A stretch of DNA of 64,000 nt from Parapedobacter sp037190485 (GCA_037190485.1 JBBCJB010000020.1:1-64000), one strand, 5' to 3'. Positions 33,726-43,359 are shown, counted from the stretch's first letter. Notes: generated from the letters alone by a model not told the origin. Made by a program: numbers and translations.

Positions 33726-35654
33726 ATGTTCGACAGATTTAATATCGTCCCCCGTTGGGTGATTTTCTCGCTTGATTTATGCTGTAGTGCAATCGCGTTG
33801 TTTTTCGCTTCCCTGCTCCTGAACAGCTTCGCTTACGGCACCATCAATTCCGCCGATTTCAGCCGCCAACTGCTCGTGGTCATCGGCATCAGTTCGGTCG
33901 TGTTCTACCGACTGAAGATGTATGCGGGCATCGTACGCTACACCAGCGCGCTGGATTCCGTCCGTATCCTGTCTTCGGTATCCCTTTGCGTGGTATCGCT
34001 GTTCTTGCTCAACACCGCCTTGATCGCGCTCAACCGCCCCCCGTTGCTCTCGAATAGCTTGTTGGTCACTTACGGGCTGATGAGTTTCCTGTTGCTGATC
34101 ACCTATCGCTCCACCGTGAAGTTATTCTTCCTGTACATCAAGAACATGAAGATAAACCGCAGGCAAACGATCATCTACGGTGCCGGCGACGTGGGCATCG
34201 CCGCCAAGCGCACCCTGGATCATGACCACAACACCCACAACGTGGTGGTGGGCTTCATCGATGACAACATCCAGAAGGTCGGCAAGGTCATCGACGGCGT
34301 ACGGATCTACCACTCGGATTATTTCGAGCAGCTGATCATCCAGGGCAAGGTGGACGAGTTGATCATCTCGACACACAACATCCCGATCGAAAAAAAGGCC
34401 AGCATCGTCGATCTTTGCCTGGAGCGCAACATCAAGGTGCTCACCATGCCCCCCGTGCACCGCTTGATCAACGGGGAGGTATCGCCCAACCAGATCCAGA
34501 AGATGCGCATCGAGGACCTGCTGGAACGCGAGCCCATCAAGATCAGCAATCAATCCATCCGCCAGCAATTGAGCGGCAAGCGCATCCTGGTAACGGGCGC
34601 CGCAGGTTCGATCGGCAGCGAGATCGCCCGGCAATTGGGCAAATTCGCCCCACAGATCATCGTCCTGACCGACCAAGCCGAAACCCCGCTGCACGAGTTG
34701 CAGCTGGAACTGGAAGATGTGCAGAAAAACCAGGTCTACCATGCCTTCATCGGCGATATCCGCGACAAAGATCGGATGGAAGCCCTGTTCCGTACGTTCA
34801 AGCCCCATTACGTGTACCACGCGGCCGCCTACAAGCATGTGCCGATGATGGAGAACCACCCGATCGAGGCCGTACGCACCAACATCATGGGTACCAGGCT
34901 CATCGCGCGCCTAGCGGTGGCCTATGGCGTGGAAAAGTTCGTGATGATCTCTACCGACAAGGCGGTAAACCCGACCAACGTGATGGGCGCCTCCAAACGG
35001 ATCGCCGAGATCTACGTGCAGACCTACTTCAACCACCTGGCGCGGCAACAGGCCCTGCTCAACGGTGATGGAAAACCGTTCACGCGTTTCATCACCACGC
35101 GCTTCGGCAACGTACTGGGATCGAATGGATCGGTGATACCGCGATTCAAGGCGCAGATCGAGAAAGGCGGGCCTGTCACCGTGACCCATCCGGAAATAAC
35201 CCGGTATTTCATGACCATACCCGAGGCATGCCAATTGGTGTTGGAGGCGGGTTCGATGGGCAACGGCGGCGAGATCTATGTCTTTGACATGGGCAAGTCG
35301 GTCAAGATCGTCGAATTGGCCAAAAAAATGATCAAGTTATCGGGACTCGTGCCCAACAAAGACATCAACATCGAGTATTCCGGGTTGCGGCCCGGCGAGA
35401 AATTGTATGAAGAGCTGCTCAATGACCTGGAGAACACGCTCCCCACCCATCACCAGAAAATCATGATCGCCAAGGTCAGGGAATATGATTTCGACCTCGT
35501 GGAACAGCAAATCGAACACCTCATCAAAATCAGCAAAAACCAAAACGAACGGGATATCGTCTTGAAAATGAAAGAATTGGTTCCGGAATTCAAAAGCAAC
35601 AACTCGGTATACGAAGAATTGGACGAAACACTCGAGACTGACGTGGATGCCTGA
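33726..35654 (+). CDS. membrane nucleotide-sugar 4,6-dehydratase (CapD/FlaA1/PglF type)
   Basis: 642 residues. Four membrane segments in the first 130 residues, a first Rossmann domain (TIIYGAGDVGIAAKR), then the SDR domain with GAAGSIGSEIARQLG and catalytic STDKAVNPTNVMGASKR (Thr, Met instead of Tyr, Lys). End motif GLRPGEKLYEELL. Likely converts UDP-N-acetylglucosamine to the 4-keto-6-deoxy sugar at the inner membrane for surface polysaccharide or glycan synthesis. It stands alone here, without other glycan genes. Confidence 0.92.
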   Translation: MFDRFNIVPRWVIFSLDLCCSAIALFFASLLLNSFAYGTINSADFSRQLLVVIGISSVVFYRLKMYAGIVRYTSALDSVRILSSVSLCVVSLFLLNTALIALNRPPLLSNSLLVTYGLMSFLLLITYRSTVKLFFLYIKNMKINRRQTIIYGAGDVGIAAKRTLDHDHNTHNVVVGFIDDNIQKVGKVIDGVRIYHSDYFEQLIIQGKVDELIISTHNIPIEKKASIVDLCLERNIKVLTMPPVHRLINGEVSPNQIQKMRIEDLLEREPIKISNQSIRQQLSGKRILVTGAAGSIGSEIARQLGKFAPQIIVLTDQAETPLHELQLELEDVQKNQVYHAFIGDIRDKDRMEALFRTFKPHYVYHAAAYKHVPMMENHPIEAVRTNIMGTRLIARLAVAYGVEKFVMISTDKAVNPTNVMGASKRIAEIYVQTYFNHLARQQALLNGDGKPFTRFITTRFGNVLGSNGSVIPRFKAQIEKGGPVTVTHPEITRYFMTIPEACQLVLEAGSMGNGGEIYVFDMGKSVKIVELAKKMIKLSGLVPNKDINIEYSGLRPGEKLYEELLNDLENTLPTHHQKIMIAKVREYDFDLVEQQIEHLIKISKNQNERDIVLKMKELVPEFKSNNSVYEELDETLETDVDA

Positions 35655-35674
35655 TGGGGTATTGCAAAAAAACC

Positions 35675-35704
35675 TTGCATATAATTTGTAAAAGTGTATT
35701 TTTG
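35675..35704 (+). promoter_or_regulatory. consensus promoter of the YfgM-like/ribH operon
   Basis: TTG (35675-35677), 19 nt, TATTTTTG (35697-35704), 22 nt before ATG 35727. Confidence 0.7.
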
Positions 35705-35726
35705 CAGTCCGAATTCAAAATCAGAA

Positions 35727-36410
35727 ATGTCAAGTAATCAAAAACATAAAACCGCGACAGCGGCACACAACCCAAGCAACGGAAGCGGCGGATTCATCCA
35801 GGAAAACCAGAAAAGCCTCGTTTTCATCGTTGGCGGCATCGCGGTGTTGGTGTTGCTGTATATCGGCTATCAGCGGTTTTACCTCGCGCCGCGCGCCGAG
35901 ACCGCGTCGGACCAGCTGTTCAGGGCGGAGAATTACGCGACCATCGACTCGCTCCAACAACGCGCGATAGAAGGCGATGGCTCCTATCCCGGCTTCAAGG
36001 AAATCGCCGACGAATATGAAAACACGAAATCGGCCAACATCGCCAATGCCTACCTGGGTGGGCTGTACCTGCGCCAAGGCAAGTACCAGGAAGCGATAGA
36101 CGCACTTGAAAAATACAGCAATACGGGCAGCATCATCCTGGATCCCTTGGTCATCGGCCTGCTCGGCGACGCGTACTCCGAATTGAAGGACTATAAGAAA
36201 GCGGCGTCCTATTATAAAAAGGCCGCGGAAAAGAACACCAATACCTTCACCTCGCCGCTCTTGCTCAAGAAGCTTGGACTGGTATACGAGGCCCAAGACG
36301 ACTTCAAGCAAGCTGTCGAGGCCTATAAGCGGATCCAATCGGATTTTCCGGAGAGCCAGGAAGCCTCTTCCGTTGAAACCTACATTGCACGTGCACAGGC
36401 ACGGCTTTAG
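35727..36410 (+). CDS. membrane-anchored TPR protein (YfgM-like)
   Basis: 227 residues. A polar N-terminus, one membrane span (SLVFIVGGIAVLVLLYIGYQ), then a periplasmic TPR domain: ANAYLGGLYLRQGKYQEAID, LLGDAYSELKDYKKAASYYK, LGLVYEAQDDFKQAVEAYKR. Layout matches TPR_21/YfgM proteins, which assist envelope protein export. The first ATG in frame after the promoter is used. 28 nt precede ribH, so both are probably co-transcribed. Confidence 0.78.
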   Translation: MSSNQKHKTATAAHNPSNGSGGFIQENQKSLVFIVGGIAVLVLLYIGYQRFYLAPRAETASDQLFRAENYATIDSLQQRAIEGDGSYPGFKEIADEYENTKSANIANAYLGGLYLRQGKYQEAIDALEKYSNTGSIILDPLVIGLLGDAYSELKDYKKAASYYKKAAEKNTNTFTSPLLLKKLGLVYEAQDDFKQAVEAYKRIQSDFPESQEASSVETYIARAQARL

Positions 36411-36438
36411 GCATCAATGCCCTTTACGCTGACCGTCC

Positions 36439-36939
36439 ATGGCTAGTCACCACAAGAATCTATCGGTTTTTTCGCACATGGCGGTGGCTTCCGCTGCGCC
36501 GTATCGATTCGGCATCGTGGTTTCGCAATGGAACGCCGAGGTGACCGGTCGCCTGCTGGAAGGGGCTTACGAAACGCTTAAAAAACAGGGAGCGGCCGAA
36601 GAACACATCCGGATCGTGCAGGTACCGGGCAGCTACGAGCTGACCGGTGGCGCGGACATCCTGCTCAGGGACGACACGCTGGATGCCGTCATCTGCTTGG
36701 GCTGCGTCATCCAGGGGGAAACGAAACATTTCGACTTCATTTGCAGTGCCGTGGCCCATGGAATCACGAACGTGGCACTGAAGTACAATAAACCGGTCAT
36801 TTTTGGCGTTTTAACCACAGACAACCTCCAACAGGCATTGGATAGGGCCGGTGGAGTCCATGGCAACAAAGGGGAAGAAGCAGCGGTAACGGCCATACAG
36901 ATGGCGGTGTTGCATGCAACGCCGATCGGCAATCGGTGA
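36439..36939 (+). CDS. ribH: 6,7-dimethyl-8-ribityllumazine synthase
   Basis: 166 residues. Family motifs: FGIVVSQWNAEVTGRLLEGA, VPGSYELTGGA, GCVIQGETKHFDFICSAVAH and FGVLTTDNLQQALDRAGG. Catalytic His within TKHFD. Last but one step of riboflavin synthesis, in a cytoplasmic oligomer. Probably follows the YfgM-like gene in one transcript. Confidence 0.96.
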   Translation: MASHHKNLSVFSHMAVASAAPYRFGIVVSQWNAEVTGRLLEGAYETLKKQGAAEEHIRIVQVPGSYELTGGADILLRDDTLDAVICLGCVIQGETKHFDFICSAVAHGITNVALKYNKPVIFGVLTTDNLQQALDRAGGVHGNKGEEAAVTAIQMAVLHATPIGNR

Positions 36940-36982
36940 TTCCGGTATCAAATTTGCTGTATTCGCTCCAAAAAAAGTGAAC

Positions 36983-37105
36983 ATGAAAAAATCGCTTATC
37001 ATCGGTATCACGCTTTTCGCGCTTGCTTCGTTGACGATGCAGTCCTGTTCACACAGAACCTGCCCAGCCTACAACACCTATCCGAAAACAAAACGGATCC
37101 GATAA
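36983..37105 (+). CDS. very small lipoprotein, 40 aa
   Basis: MKKSLIIGITLFALASLTMQ precedes SCSHRTCPAYNTYPKTKRIR. The lipobox (TMQSC) and the CPAY motif fit a class of tiny lipoproteins found in this phylum. The ATG has an AAAGTGAAC leader. Function unknown. It follows ribH by 43 nt. Confidence 0.6.
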   Translation: MKKSLIIGITLFALASLTMQSCSHRTCPAYNTYPKTKRIR

Positions 37106-37201
37106 TTGTTAGGCTCGTTCAACTGATACGTTGCACATTCGTGTTTTCTGTACGTTCCGTATAGCCTAACCGTGGGCCATGCGAACATTAGGATAAGAGA
37201 G

Positions 37202-37945
37202 ATGATGTACCATACGATTAAACTAAGCCTTTTTACCGCCCTTTTAAGCTGTGCGACCGCCTCCTTGGGGCAAGATGCGCGCGAAGCGGTGTCGGAAAAA
37301 CTGTGGGACGCCGTTGGCGGAAAGGACAATTGGCGGAATGCCCGCTATTTCATGTTCAGTTGCGTCGGTGGATCCCATCATTCCTTTGCGCAAGGCGAGC
37401 GCAAATACCTATGGGACAAACAAACCGGGAATTGCCGTTTCGACGGGATATCGACCGACGACGAAGCCATCACGGCGCTGTTCAACATCGGCACCGCCGA
37501 GGGCACGGTCTACCTGAACGGGGTGAAATTGGATAACCCGCGCACCGCAGCCGACGTCGTCGACGCGGTGCTCGCCGAATTCGAAAAGGATGCCTATTTC
37601 CTGTTCCTGCCCACCGCATTGGATGGCGACCAGGTGCATTATACCGTATTGGGCGAGAAACTGGTCGGTTCGCAACGGTTTACCGTCATCAATGTCAAAA
37701 ACAACAAGACACGTTTCGCGGCGACCGTAGCCGGCCAGCTGTACATGGATACGCAGACCGGACGCGTGCAGCGCTGGCAACCCAGCGAAGCCGCGAACCA
37801 ATTCACGATCAGCGGGTTCAAGGACGTGGGCGGCGGGCTTGTCCTGCCCACGCGCTTCATCGGCACCGATGCATCCACCAGCGTCACCTATCCCATCGCA
37901 GCGGCCCTGGTGAACATCGAGGAGCACAAGTTCAACAGGCCGTAA
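37202..37945 (+). CDS. exported protein of unknown function
   Basis: About 247 residues; starts at 37202 or 37205. Signal peptide TIKLSLFTALLSCATASLGQ. Then AVSEKLWDAVGGKDNWRNAR and alternating beta-strand-like segments (KYLWDKQTGNCRFDG, GQLYMDTQTGRVQRW, GGGLVLPTRFIGTDAST). The opening resembles LolA-like outer-membrane lipoprotein-sorting folds, but I cannot assign it with confidence. Ends 3 nt from the convergent S4-domain gene. Confidence 0.6.
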   Translation: MMYHTIKLSLFTALLSCATASLGQDAREAVSEKLWDAVGGKDNWRNARYFMFSCVGGSHHSFAQGERKYLWDKQTGNCRFDGISTDDEAITALFNIGTAEGTVYLNGVKLDNPRTAADVVDAVLAEFEKDAYFLFLPTALDGDQVHYTVLGEKLVGSQRFTVINVKNNKTRFAATVAGQLYMDTQTGRVQRWQPSEAANQFTISGFKDVGGGLVLPTRFIGTDASTSVTYPIAAALVNIEEHKFNRP

Positions 37946-37948
37946 CCG

Positions 37949-38353
37949 TCAATCGGATCCGGAATCCCACCAATCGCCCTGCAATCCATCGATTTCACGG
38001 CGTTCCTTCTTGGTAGGCCGCCCCGCCCCCCGATCGCGCTGGGGTACCGCCCCCTGGTGCATGGCTTTGTAGGCGAGTGTCTCCTCGACCGGCGTGACGT
38101 CCTGGTAAAACCCGGCGGCTGTCTTGGCATCCACGCGCTTGTCCAGCAGGCCGGTCACCTTCAGCATCTTCCGTTCGATCCCTTTCTGCACGTGATAGGT
38201 ATCGCCCACCTTGACCACGGCCGACGGCTTGATGCTTTGCCCGCCCAGTTTCACGCGGCCCGCCCGGCAGGCGTCGGTGGCCAAGCTCCGGGTCTTGAAC
38301 ACGCGGATGGCCCACAGGTATTTGTCGATGCGCAGTTTCTCGATTTCAGCCAT
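37949..38353 (-). CDS. S4-domain RNA-binding protein, Hsp15-like
   Basis: 134 residues. The S4 domain occupies the first 65 residues: EKLRIDKYLWAIRVFKTRSL, ACRAGRVKLGGQSIKPSAVV. The C-terminal tail is charged (RDRGAGRPTKKERREIDGL), as in Hsp15/HslR, which binds stalled 50S subunits carrying peptidyl-tRNA. A TAAGTTTG box (38366-38359) ends 5 nt before the ATG, so translation could be leaderless. Confidence 0.88.
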   Translation of the reverse strand: MAEIEKLRIDKYLWAIRVFKTRSLATDACRAGRVKLGGQSIKPSAVVKVGDTYHVQKGIERKMLKVTGLLDKRVDAKTAAGFYQDVTPVEETLAYKAMHQGAVPQRDRGAGRPTKKERREIDGLQGDWWDSGSD

Positions 38354-38443
38354 GGGAACAAACTTAGCTAAAGTTATGGTAATTACCGGTGGAAGTCGGC
38401 GGAATTTGCTTTCTTTGCGCATAAAATCTAGTATACGGTTGCC

Positions 38444-39262
38444 ATGATCAATGAATTGAAGAAACTGGTTGAAGATGCCTGGGAAAATCGGCAGTTTTTG
38501 GAGTACAAGGAATACCGCGAAGCCATCGAGACGGTCATCCAACGGTTGGATCGCGGTGAATTGCGCGTAGCCGAGCCCATCGGGACGCGCTGGCATGTGA
38601 ATGACTGGATCAAGAAGGCCGTCATCCTGTATTTCCCCATCCGCCAGATGGAAGTGGTGGAGACCGGTCCTTTCGTCTTCCATGACAAGATGAAGCTGAA
38701 GACCAACTACAAGGAGCTGGGCGTACGGGTGGTGCCACACGGTATCGCGCGTTATGGTGCCTACCTGGCCAAGGGGGTCATCATGATGCCCTCTTACGTG
38801 AATATCGGCGCTTACGTTGACGAAGGCACGATGGTGGACACCTGGGCAACGGTAGGGTCATGCGCCCAGATCGGCAAGAACGTGCACCTGAGCGGCGGTG
38901 TGGGTATCGGCGGCGTGCTGGAACCCGTACAGGCAGCCCCCGTGATCATCGAGGACAATGTGTTCGTTGGCTCGCGGGCCATCGTGGTGGAAGGCGTGCA
39001 CGTGGAAACCGAGGCCGTGTTGGGCGCAAACGTCGTGCTCACCGCCTCGACCAAGATCATCGACGTGAGCGGTGCGGAACCCATCGAGTACAAAGGGATC
39101 GTACCGGCCCGTTCGGTCGTGATACCGGGGTCATACACCAAAAAATTCGCGGCGGGGGAATATCAGGTGCCTTGCGCGCTGATCATCGGCCAACGCAAGG
39201 AGTCGACCGACAAAAAGACGTCGCTCAACGATGCCTTGCGCGCGCATGACGTAGCGGTATGA
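38444..39262 (+). CDS. dapD: tetrahydrodipicolinate N-succinyltransferase
   Basis: 272 residues. N-terminal helical part, then the left-handed beta-helix: MMPSYVNIGAYVDEGTMVDT, WATVGSCAQIGKNVHLSGGV, GGVLEPVQAAPVIIEDNVFV. Lysine/diaminopimelate pathway, succinyl-CoA as donor, cytoplasmic trimer. The stop is 1 nt from the tsaC start, forming a dapD-tsaC-folP operon. Confidence 0.96.
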   Translation: MINELKKLVEDAWENRQFLEYKEYREAIETVIQRLDRGELRVAEPIGTRWHVNDWIKKAVILYFPIRQMEVVETGPFVFHDKMKLKTNYKELGVRVVPHGIARYGAYLAKGVIMMPSYVNIGAYVDEGTMVDTWATVGSCAQIGKNVHLSGGVGIGGVLEPVQAAPVIIEDNVFVGSRAIVVEGVHVETEAVLGANVVLTASTKIIDVSGAEPIEYKGIVPARSVVIPGSYTKKFAAGEYQVPCALIIGQRKESTDKKTSLNDALRAHDVAV

Positions 39263-39263
39263 T

Positions 39264-39845
39264 ATGCGTCACCCCCGTGTGAACCCTTCGGATATCGACA
39301 ACGCCCTGGCCGTCCTGCGCGACGGCGGGCTTATCCTCTGCCCCACCGATACCATCTGGGGCATCGGCTGCGACGCCACCAACGCCGAGGCGGTGGAACG
39401 GATCTATCGCTTGAAGGGGCGTGACGCCGGCAAGAGCCTGATAACCTTGGTTGACAGCGAGAACAAGCTGCAAGGTTATGTCGGCGACGTGCCTGACATC
39501 GCCTACCAATTGATCGAATTCACGGAACGTCCGCTCACGATCGTCTATTCCGGTGCCAAGAACCTGGCGCCTAACCTGCTCGCGGAAGACGGCAGCATCG
39601 GCATCCGCGTGGTGAGCCACGCGTTCTGCACGCCGTTGCTCCAACGCTTCCGAAAACCCGTCGTCTCCACCTCGGCCAACCCGAGCGGGCAGCCCTCGCC
39701 GAGGAACTTCGCCGAAATTGCACCGGAAATCGTCGACGGCGTAGACTATGTGGTGCAGTACGGACAGGATGCCGATAGCGACGGCGTCGCCTCCATCGTC
39801 ATGAAGCTGGAGCCCGGCGGGAAATTCTCATTTATCCGGCGATGA
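39264..39845 (+). CDS. tsaC: L-threonylcarbamoyladenylate synthase
   Basis: 193 residues. YrdC/Sua5 fold: LCPTDTIWGIGCDATN, RIYRLKGRDAGKSLITLVDS, GSIGIRVVSHAFC, and PVVSTSANPSGQPSPRNFAE. Makes threonylcarbamoyl-AMP for t6A37 of tRNAs. Short form without a Sua5 domain. Overlaps folP by ATGA. Confidence 0.94.
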   Translation: MRHPRVNPSDIDNALAVLRDGGLILCPTDTIWGIGCDATNAEAVERIYRLKGRDAGKSLITLVDSENKLQGYVGDVPDIAYQLIEFTERPLTIVYSGAKNLAPNLLAEDGSIGIRVVSHAFCTPLLQRFRKPVVSTSANPSGQPSPRNFAEIAPEIVDGVDYVVQYGQDADSDGVASIVMKLEPGGKFSFIRR

Positions 39846-40672
39846 CAACGCACGCGGCACAGACACTGAACGCTGGTGGCAAGCTGATCGACCTGTCCAT
39901 CCCGAAGGTGATGGGCATCCTGAACAGTACCCCCGACTCCTTTTACGATGGCGGCCGCCACGAAACGGTCGAAACGGCCTTGAAACAAGCCGAAAGGCTC
40001 TTGGAAGCAGGCGCCGACATCATCGACATCGGGGCGTATTCCTCCCGGCCGGGTGCCACGGCCATCGGGCCGATGGCCGAGCTGGACCGGTTGCTGCCCG
40101 TGGTGGAGGCCGTGGCTGGCCGGTTTCCGGAGGCCACCCTATCCGTCGATACCTTCCGGGCCGAGGTGGCACGCGCCGCCATCGGTGCTGGCGCCCACAT
40201 CGTCAACGATATCTCGGGAGGCACGTTGGACGATGCGATGTTCGCCACGGTAGCCGAATTGCAGGTACCCTACATCCTGATGCACATGCGGGGCGACCCC
40301 AAGACCATGCAACGGCACACGGCCTACGACGACCTGGCCACGGAAATCAGCCTGTTTTTCGGCACGCGGATCGCCGCATTGCGCCAATTGGGCGTCGTCG
40401 ACATCATCCTGGATCCGGGCTTCGGGTTTGCCAAGACCATGGAGCAGAATTACGAATTGCTGCGGCGGCTGGACGAGCTACACGTGCACGGCCTACCGTT
40501 ACTGGGTGGGGTATCCCGAAAATCCATGATCTACAAGAAGCTGGGCATCACCGCCGATGAGGCGTTGAACGGCACCACCGTACTCAACACCGTACTGTTG
40601 ACCAAGGGGGTGAAACTCCTTCGGGTGCATGACGCCAAAGCGGCCAAGGAAGCCATCACCCTGCTCCAATAG
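39842..40672 (+). CDS. folP: dihydropteroate synthase
   Basis: 276 residues. Signatures: MGILNSTPDSFYDGG, AGADIIDIGAYSSRPGA, INDISGGTLD region (HIVNDISGGT), and GVSRKSMIYK near the end. Joins pteridine pyrophosphate and p-aminobenzoate in folate synthesis. Start overlaps the tsaC stop by 4 nt. Confidence 0.96.
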   Translation: MTTHAAQTLNAGGKLIDLSIPKVMGILNSTPDSFYDGGRHETVETALKQAERLLEAGADIIDIGAYSSRPGATAIGPMAELDRLLPVVEAVAGRFPEATLSVDTFRAEVARAAIGAGAHIVNDISGGTLDDAMFATVAELQVPYILMHMRGDPKTMQRHTAYDDLATEISLFFGTRIAALRQLGVVDIILDPGFGFAKTMEQNYELLRRLDELHVHGLPLLGGVSRKSMIYKKLGITADEALNGTTVLNTVLLTKGVKLLRVHDAKAAKEAITLLQ

Positions 40673-40725
40673 CCTGGCCACGCACAAGCCGACCACGCCA
40701 TTGACCCATTGAAAGGCAAGCCGCA

Positions 40726-40742
40726 GCGGTAGCGGCTACCGC
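40726..40742. terminator. palindrome at folP/metG convergent ends
   Basis: GCGGTAGC and GCTACCGC flank a single G; the metG stop codon lies in it. Likely hairpin ending one or both transcripts; no T-tract. Confidence 0.35.
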
Positions 40743-42811
40743 ACCACGCTGCCGGCATGGACGTCGGTTTGCGGGGCGACGAAATCCAAGCGGCCATCCG
40801 CATCTTCGGCCATCAGGATCATCCCCTGCGAGACGATGCCCTTGATTTCGCGCGGTTCGAGGTTCACCAGGATCGATACCTGCCTACCCACGATCTCCTC
40901 GGGCACGAAAAATTCGGCGATGCCCGATACAACCGTCCGTTGGTCGATACCCGTATCGATGGTGAGTTTCAGTAACTTCTTGGTCTTGGCGACCTTTTCC
41001 GCGGCCAGGATGCGGCCCACGCGCACGTCCATCCGTACGAAATCCTCGAAACTGATGTTGGCCTTGGCGGGTAGGGCTTCGTTCCGCGTGCTGTCTTTCG
41101 TCTCCTTCGCATCGGACAATTTGGCCAATTGGGCATCCACCTGCTCGTCGGTGATTTTCTCGAAAAGCAGCTGAACCTCGCCGAGTTGGTGCCCCTCGGG
41201 CAACAGCGCCGTGTTACCGGCGTTCGACCAATCGTGTGCCTCGAAATTGAGCATCTCGAACAGTCGCCGTGCGGTGCGCGGCAGGAACGGCTGCGCCATC
41301 ACCGCCAGGTTGGCCGCGATCTGCAGGCTCACGTTCAGTACCGTCTTTACCCGATGCTCATCGGTCTTGATCTGTTTCCAAGGCTCGGCATCGGCCAGGT
41401 ATTTGTTGCCCAGCCGCGCCACGTTGATGAATTGCGCCAAGGCCTCGCGGAAACGGTATTGCGTAATGGAACCTGCGATGTGCTTGGGATAGCGTTCCAG
41501 TTCGGAAAAAATGAGCCGATCGGTATCGGTCAAGTCGGTAGCCGGCATCACCTTGCCATCGAAATATTTGTGCGAAAGCACCAGCACGCGGTTGATGAAG
41601 TTGCCGAAGATGGCCACCAGCTCGTTGTTTATCCGCGCCTGGAAATCCTTCCACGTGAATTCGCTGTCGGAGGTCTCGGGCAGGATCGACGTCAATACGT
41701 AGCGCAATTCGTCCTGTTTGCCCGGAAACGCCTCGAGGTATTCGTGCAACCAGACCGCGTGGTTGCGCGAGGTGGACAGTTTATCGCCCTCCAGGTTGAG
41801 GAACTCATTGGCCGGGATGTTTTCCGGCAGGATGTATTCCCCGTGGGCATGCAGGATGCTCGGGAACGTGATGCAATGGAACACGATGTTGTCCTTGCCG
41901 ATGAAATGGATCAGGCATGCGTCGTCGGCCGGATCGGCCTGCTTCTTCCAGTACTTTTCCCAATCGCTGCCCGAATCGAGCGCCCACTGCTTCGTGGCCG
42001 AGATGTACCCGATGGGCGCGTCCAACCAGACGTACAGCTTCTTGCCCTTTGCCTCCTCGAGCGGCACGTCCACGCCCCAATCCAGGTCGCGCGTCATCGA
42101 ACGGGGCTGCAGGCCCGATTTGAGCCACGAGCGGCATTGCCCGTACACATTGGGCTTCAGGACATCCTTTTTGCCTTCCAGCAGCCACTTTTCCAACCAG
42201 GGCTGGTATTTGTCGAGCGGCAGGTACCAATGCTTCGTTTCGCGGAGCACCGGGGCCTTCCCGCTCAAGGTCGACACCGGGTTGATCAGGTCGGTCGGAT
42301 TCAACGACGTGCCGCATTTCTCGCATTGGTCGCCATAGGCGCCTTCACTCTTGCAATTGGGGCAGGTACCCACGATGTAACGATCGGCCAGGAACTGGTC
42401 GTATTGCTCGTCGTAGTATTGCTCGGTTACCTGCTCGACGAATTCGCCCTTCTCATACAGGTTCAGGAAAAACTCCTGCGAGAGTTCGTGGTGTATCCGC
42501 TCGGACGTGCGGTGGTAGATATCGAATGAAATACCGAATTGTTCGAAACTATCCTTGATCTGTGCATGATACTTGTCGATGATGGCCTGCGGCGTTGTCC
42601 CTTCCTTCTTGGCCTTGATCGTGATGGCGGCACCGTGCTCGTCCGAGCCACAGACGTACACGACGTCTTTCGCATTGAGGCGCAAAAAGCGAACGTAGGT
42701 ATCGGCGGGGATGTAGGCGCCGGCCAGGTGTCCGATATGCAGGGGACCATTGGCATAGGGCAATGCCGAGGTAATGGTGTAGCGTTTGAAGGGTAAATCT
42801 TTGTTACTCAA
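40736..42811 (-). CDS. metG: methionyl-tRNA synthetase
   Basis: 691 residues. HIGH motif as PLHIGHLAGAY, zinc knuckle CPNCKSEGAYGDQCEKCG, KMSKS-type motif GDKLSTSRN, and a C-terminal tRNA-binding EMAPII-like domain (VRMDVRVGRILAAEKVAKT, REIKGIVSQGMILMAED). Start: no ATG or GTG is available; the frame begins with TTG at 42811-42809 giving MSNKDLPFKRYTITSALPYA, and an upstream in-frame stop (42829-42827) excludes an earlier start. The HIGH motif at residues 21-24 rules out a later one. Confidence 0.95.
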   Translation of the reverse strand: MSNKDLPFKRYTITSALPYANGPLHIGHLAGAYIPADTYVRFLRLNAKDVVYVCGSDEHGAAITIKAKKEGTTPQAIIDKYHAQIKDSFEQFGISFDIYHRTSERIHHELSQEFFLNLYEKGEFVEQVTEQYYDEQYDQFLADRYIVGTCPNCKSEGAYGDQCEKCGTSLNPTDLINPVSTLSGKAPVLRETKHWYLPLDKYQPWLEKWLLEGKKDVLKPNVYGQCRSWLKSGLQPRSMTRDLDWGVDVPLEEAKGKKLYVWLDAPIGYISATKQWALDSGSDWEKYWKKQADPADDACLIHFIGKDNIVFHCITFPSILHAHGEYILPENIPANEFLNLEGDKLSTSRNHAVWLHEYLEAFPGKQDELRYVLTSILPETSDSEFTWKDFQARINNELVAIFGNFINRVLVLSHKYFDGKVMPATDLTDTDRLIFSELERYPKHIAGSITQYRFREALAQFINVARLGNKYLADAEPWKQIKTDEHRVKTVLNVSLQIAANLAVMAQPFLPRTARRLFEMLNFEAHDWSNAGNTALLPEGHQLGEVQLLFEKITDEQVDAQLAKLSDAKETKDSTRNEALPAKANISFEDFVRMDVRVGRILAAEKVAKTKKLLKLTIDTGIDQRTVVSGIAEFFVPEEIVGRQVSILVNLEPREIKGIVSQGMILMAEDADGRLDFVAPQTDVHAGSVVR

Positions 42812-42942
42812 AGTATGTACGTTATTTTACAGAAATATGAAGCCCGCCGCTTGCGATTGTGGCAAAGATAATCCAATTTGCGCGGATTAAAATGGCAGGA
42901 AGCACAAAATCGTAAATCTGAAATCGTAAAATCCAAAATCAT

Positions 42943-43353
42943 ATGGCTGCATTGGCATCGTTGGGAAACTACAAGAACACCGGCCTGCTGCTCATCCGGA
43001 TCGGACTGGGCGTCATGTTCATCGTCACGCACGGGCTGCCGAAACTCCAGGGCGGCCCCGCGCGTTGGGAAAGCGTCGGCTCGGCCATGGGCGAGATCGG
43101 CATCACCTTCCTTCCGCTGGCATGGGGCCTGGCGGCGGCACTCGCCGAAACGATCGGTGGCGTATTGTTCGTTTTAGGCGTGTTCTTCCGCCCTGTCGCC
43201 TTGATCTTGGCGTTCACCATGCTCATCGCCGCCTTGCGCCACCTCGGCGCAGGCGACGGCCTGAAAGGTGCGTCGCATGCCATCGAGATCGGCATCGTCT
43301 TCCTGGGCCTTTCGCTGGTAGGCCCAGGCAAATACAGCGTCGACAAACGATGA
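42943..43353 (+). CDS. DoxX-family membrane protein
   Basis: 136 residues with four hydrophobic segments; GLLLIRIGLGVMFIVTHGLP, GLAAALAETIGGVLFVLG and GIVFLGLSLVGPGKYSVDKR fit the DoxX pattern. Inner-membrane protein; often linked to redox or thiol stress, but no partner shows that here. Six nt before the methyltransferase start. Confidence 0.88.
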   Translation: MAALASLGNYKNTGLLLIRIGLGVMFIVTHGLPKLQGGPARWESVGSAMGEIGITFLPLAWGLAAALAETIGGVLFVLGVFFRPVALILAFTMLIAALRHLGAGDGLKGASHAIEIGIVFLGLSLVGPGKYSVDKR

Positions 43354-43359
43354 CCGGCC

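Noticed and set aside
37108..37170. GTTAGGCT and AGCCTAAC inverted repeat between the tiny lipoprotein and the next gene
   Set aside because: Eight bp with a 47-nt loop is too weak to claim a terminator or operator.
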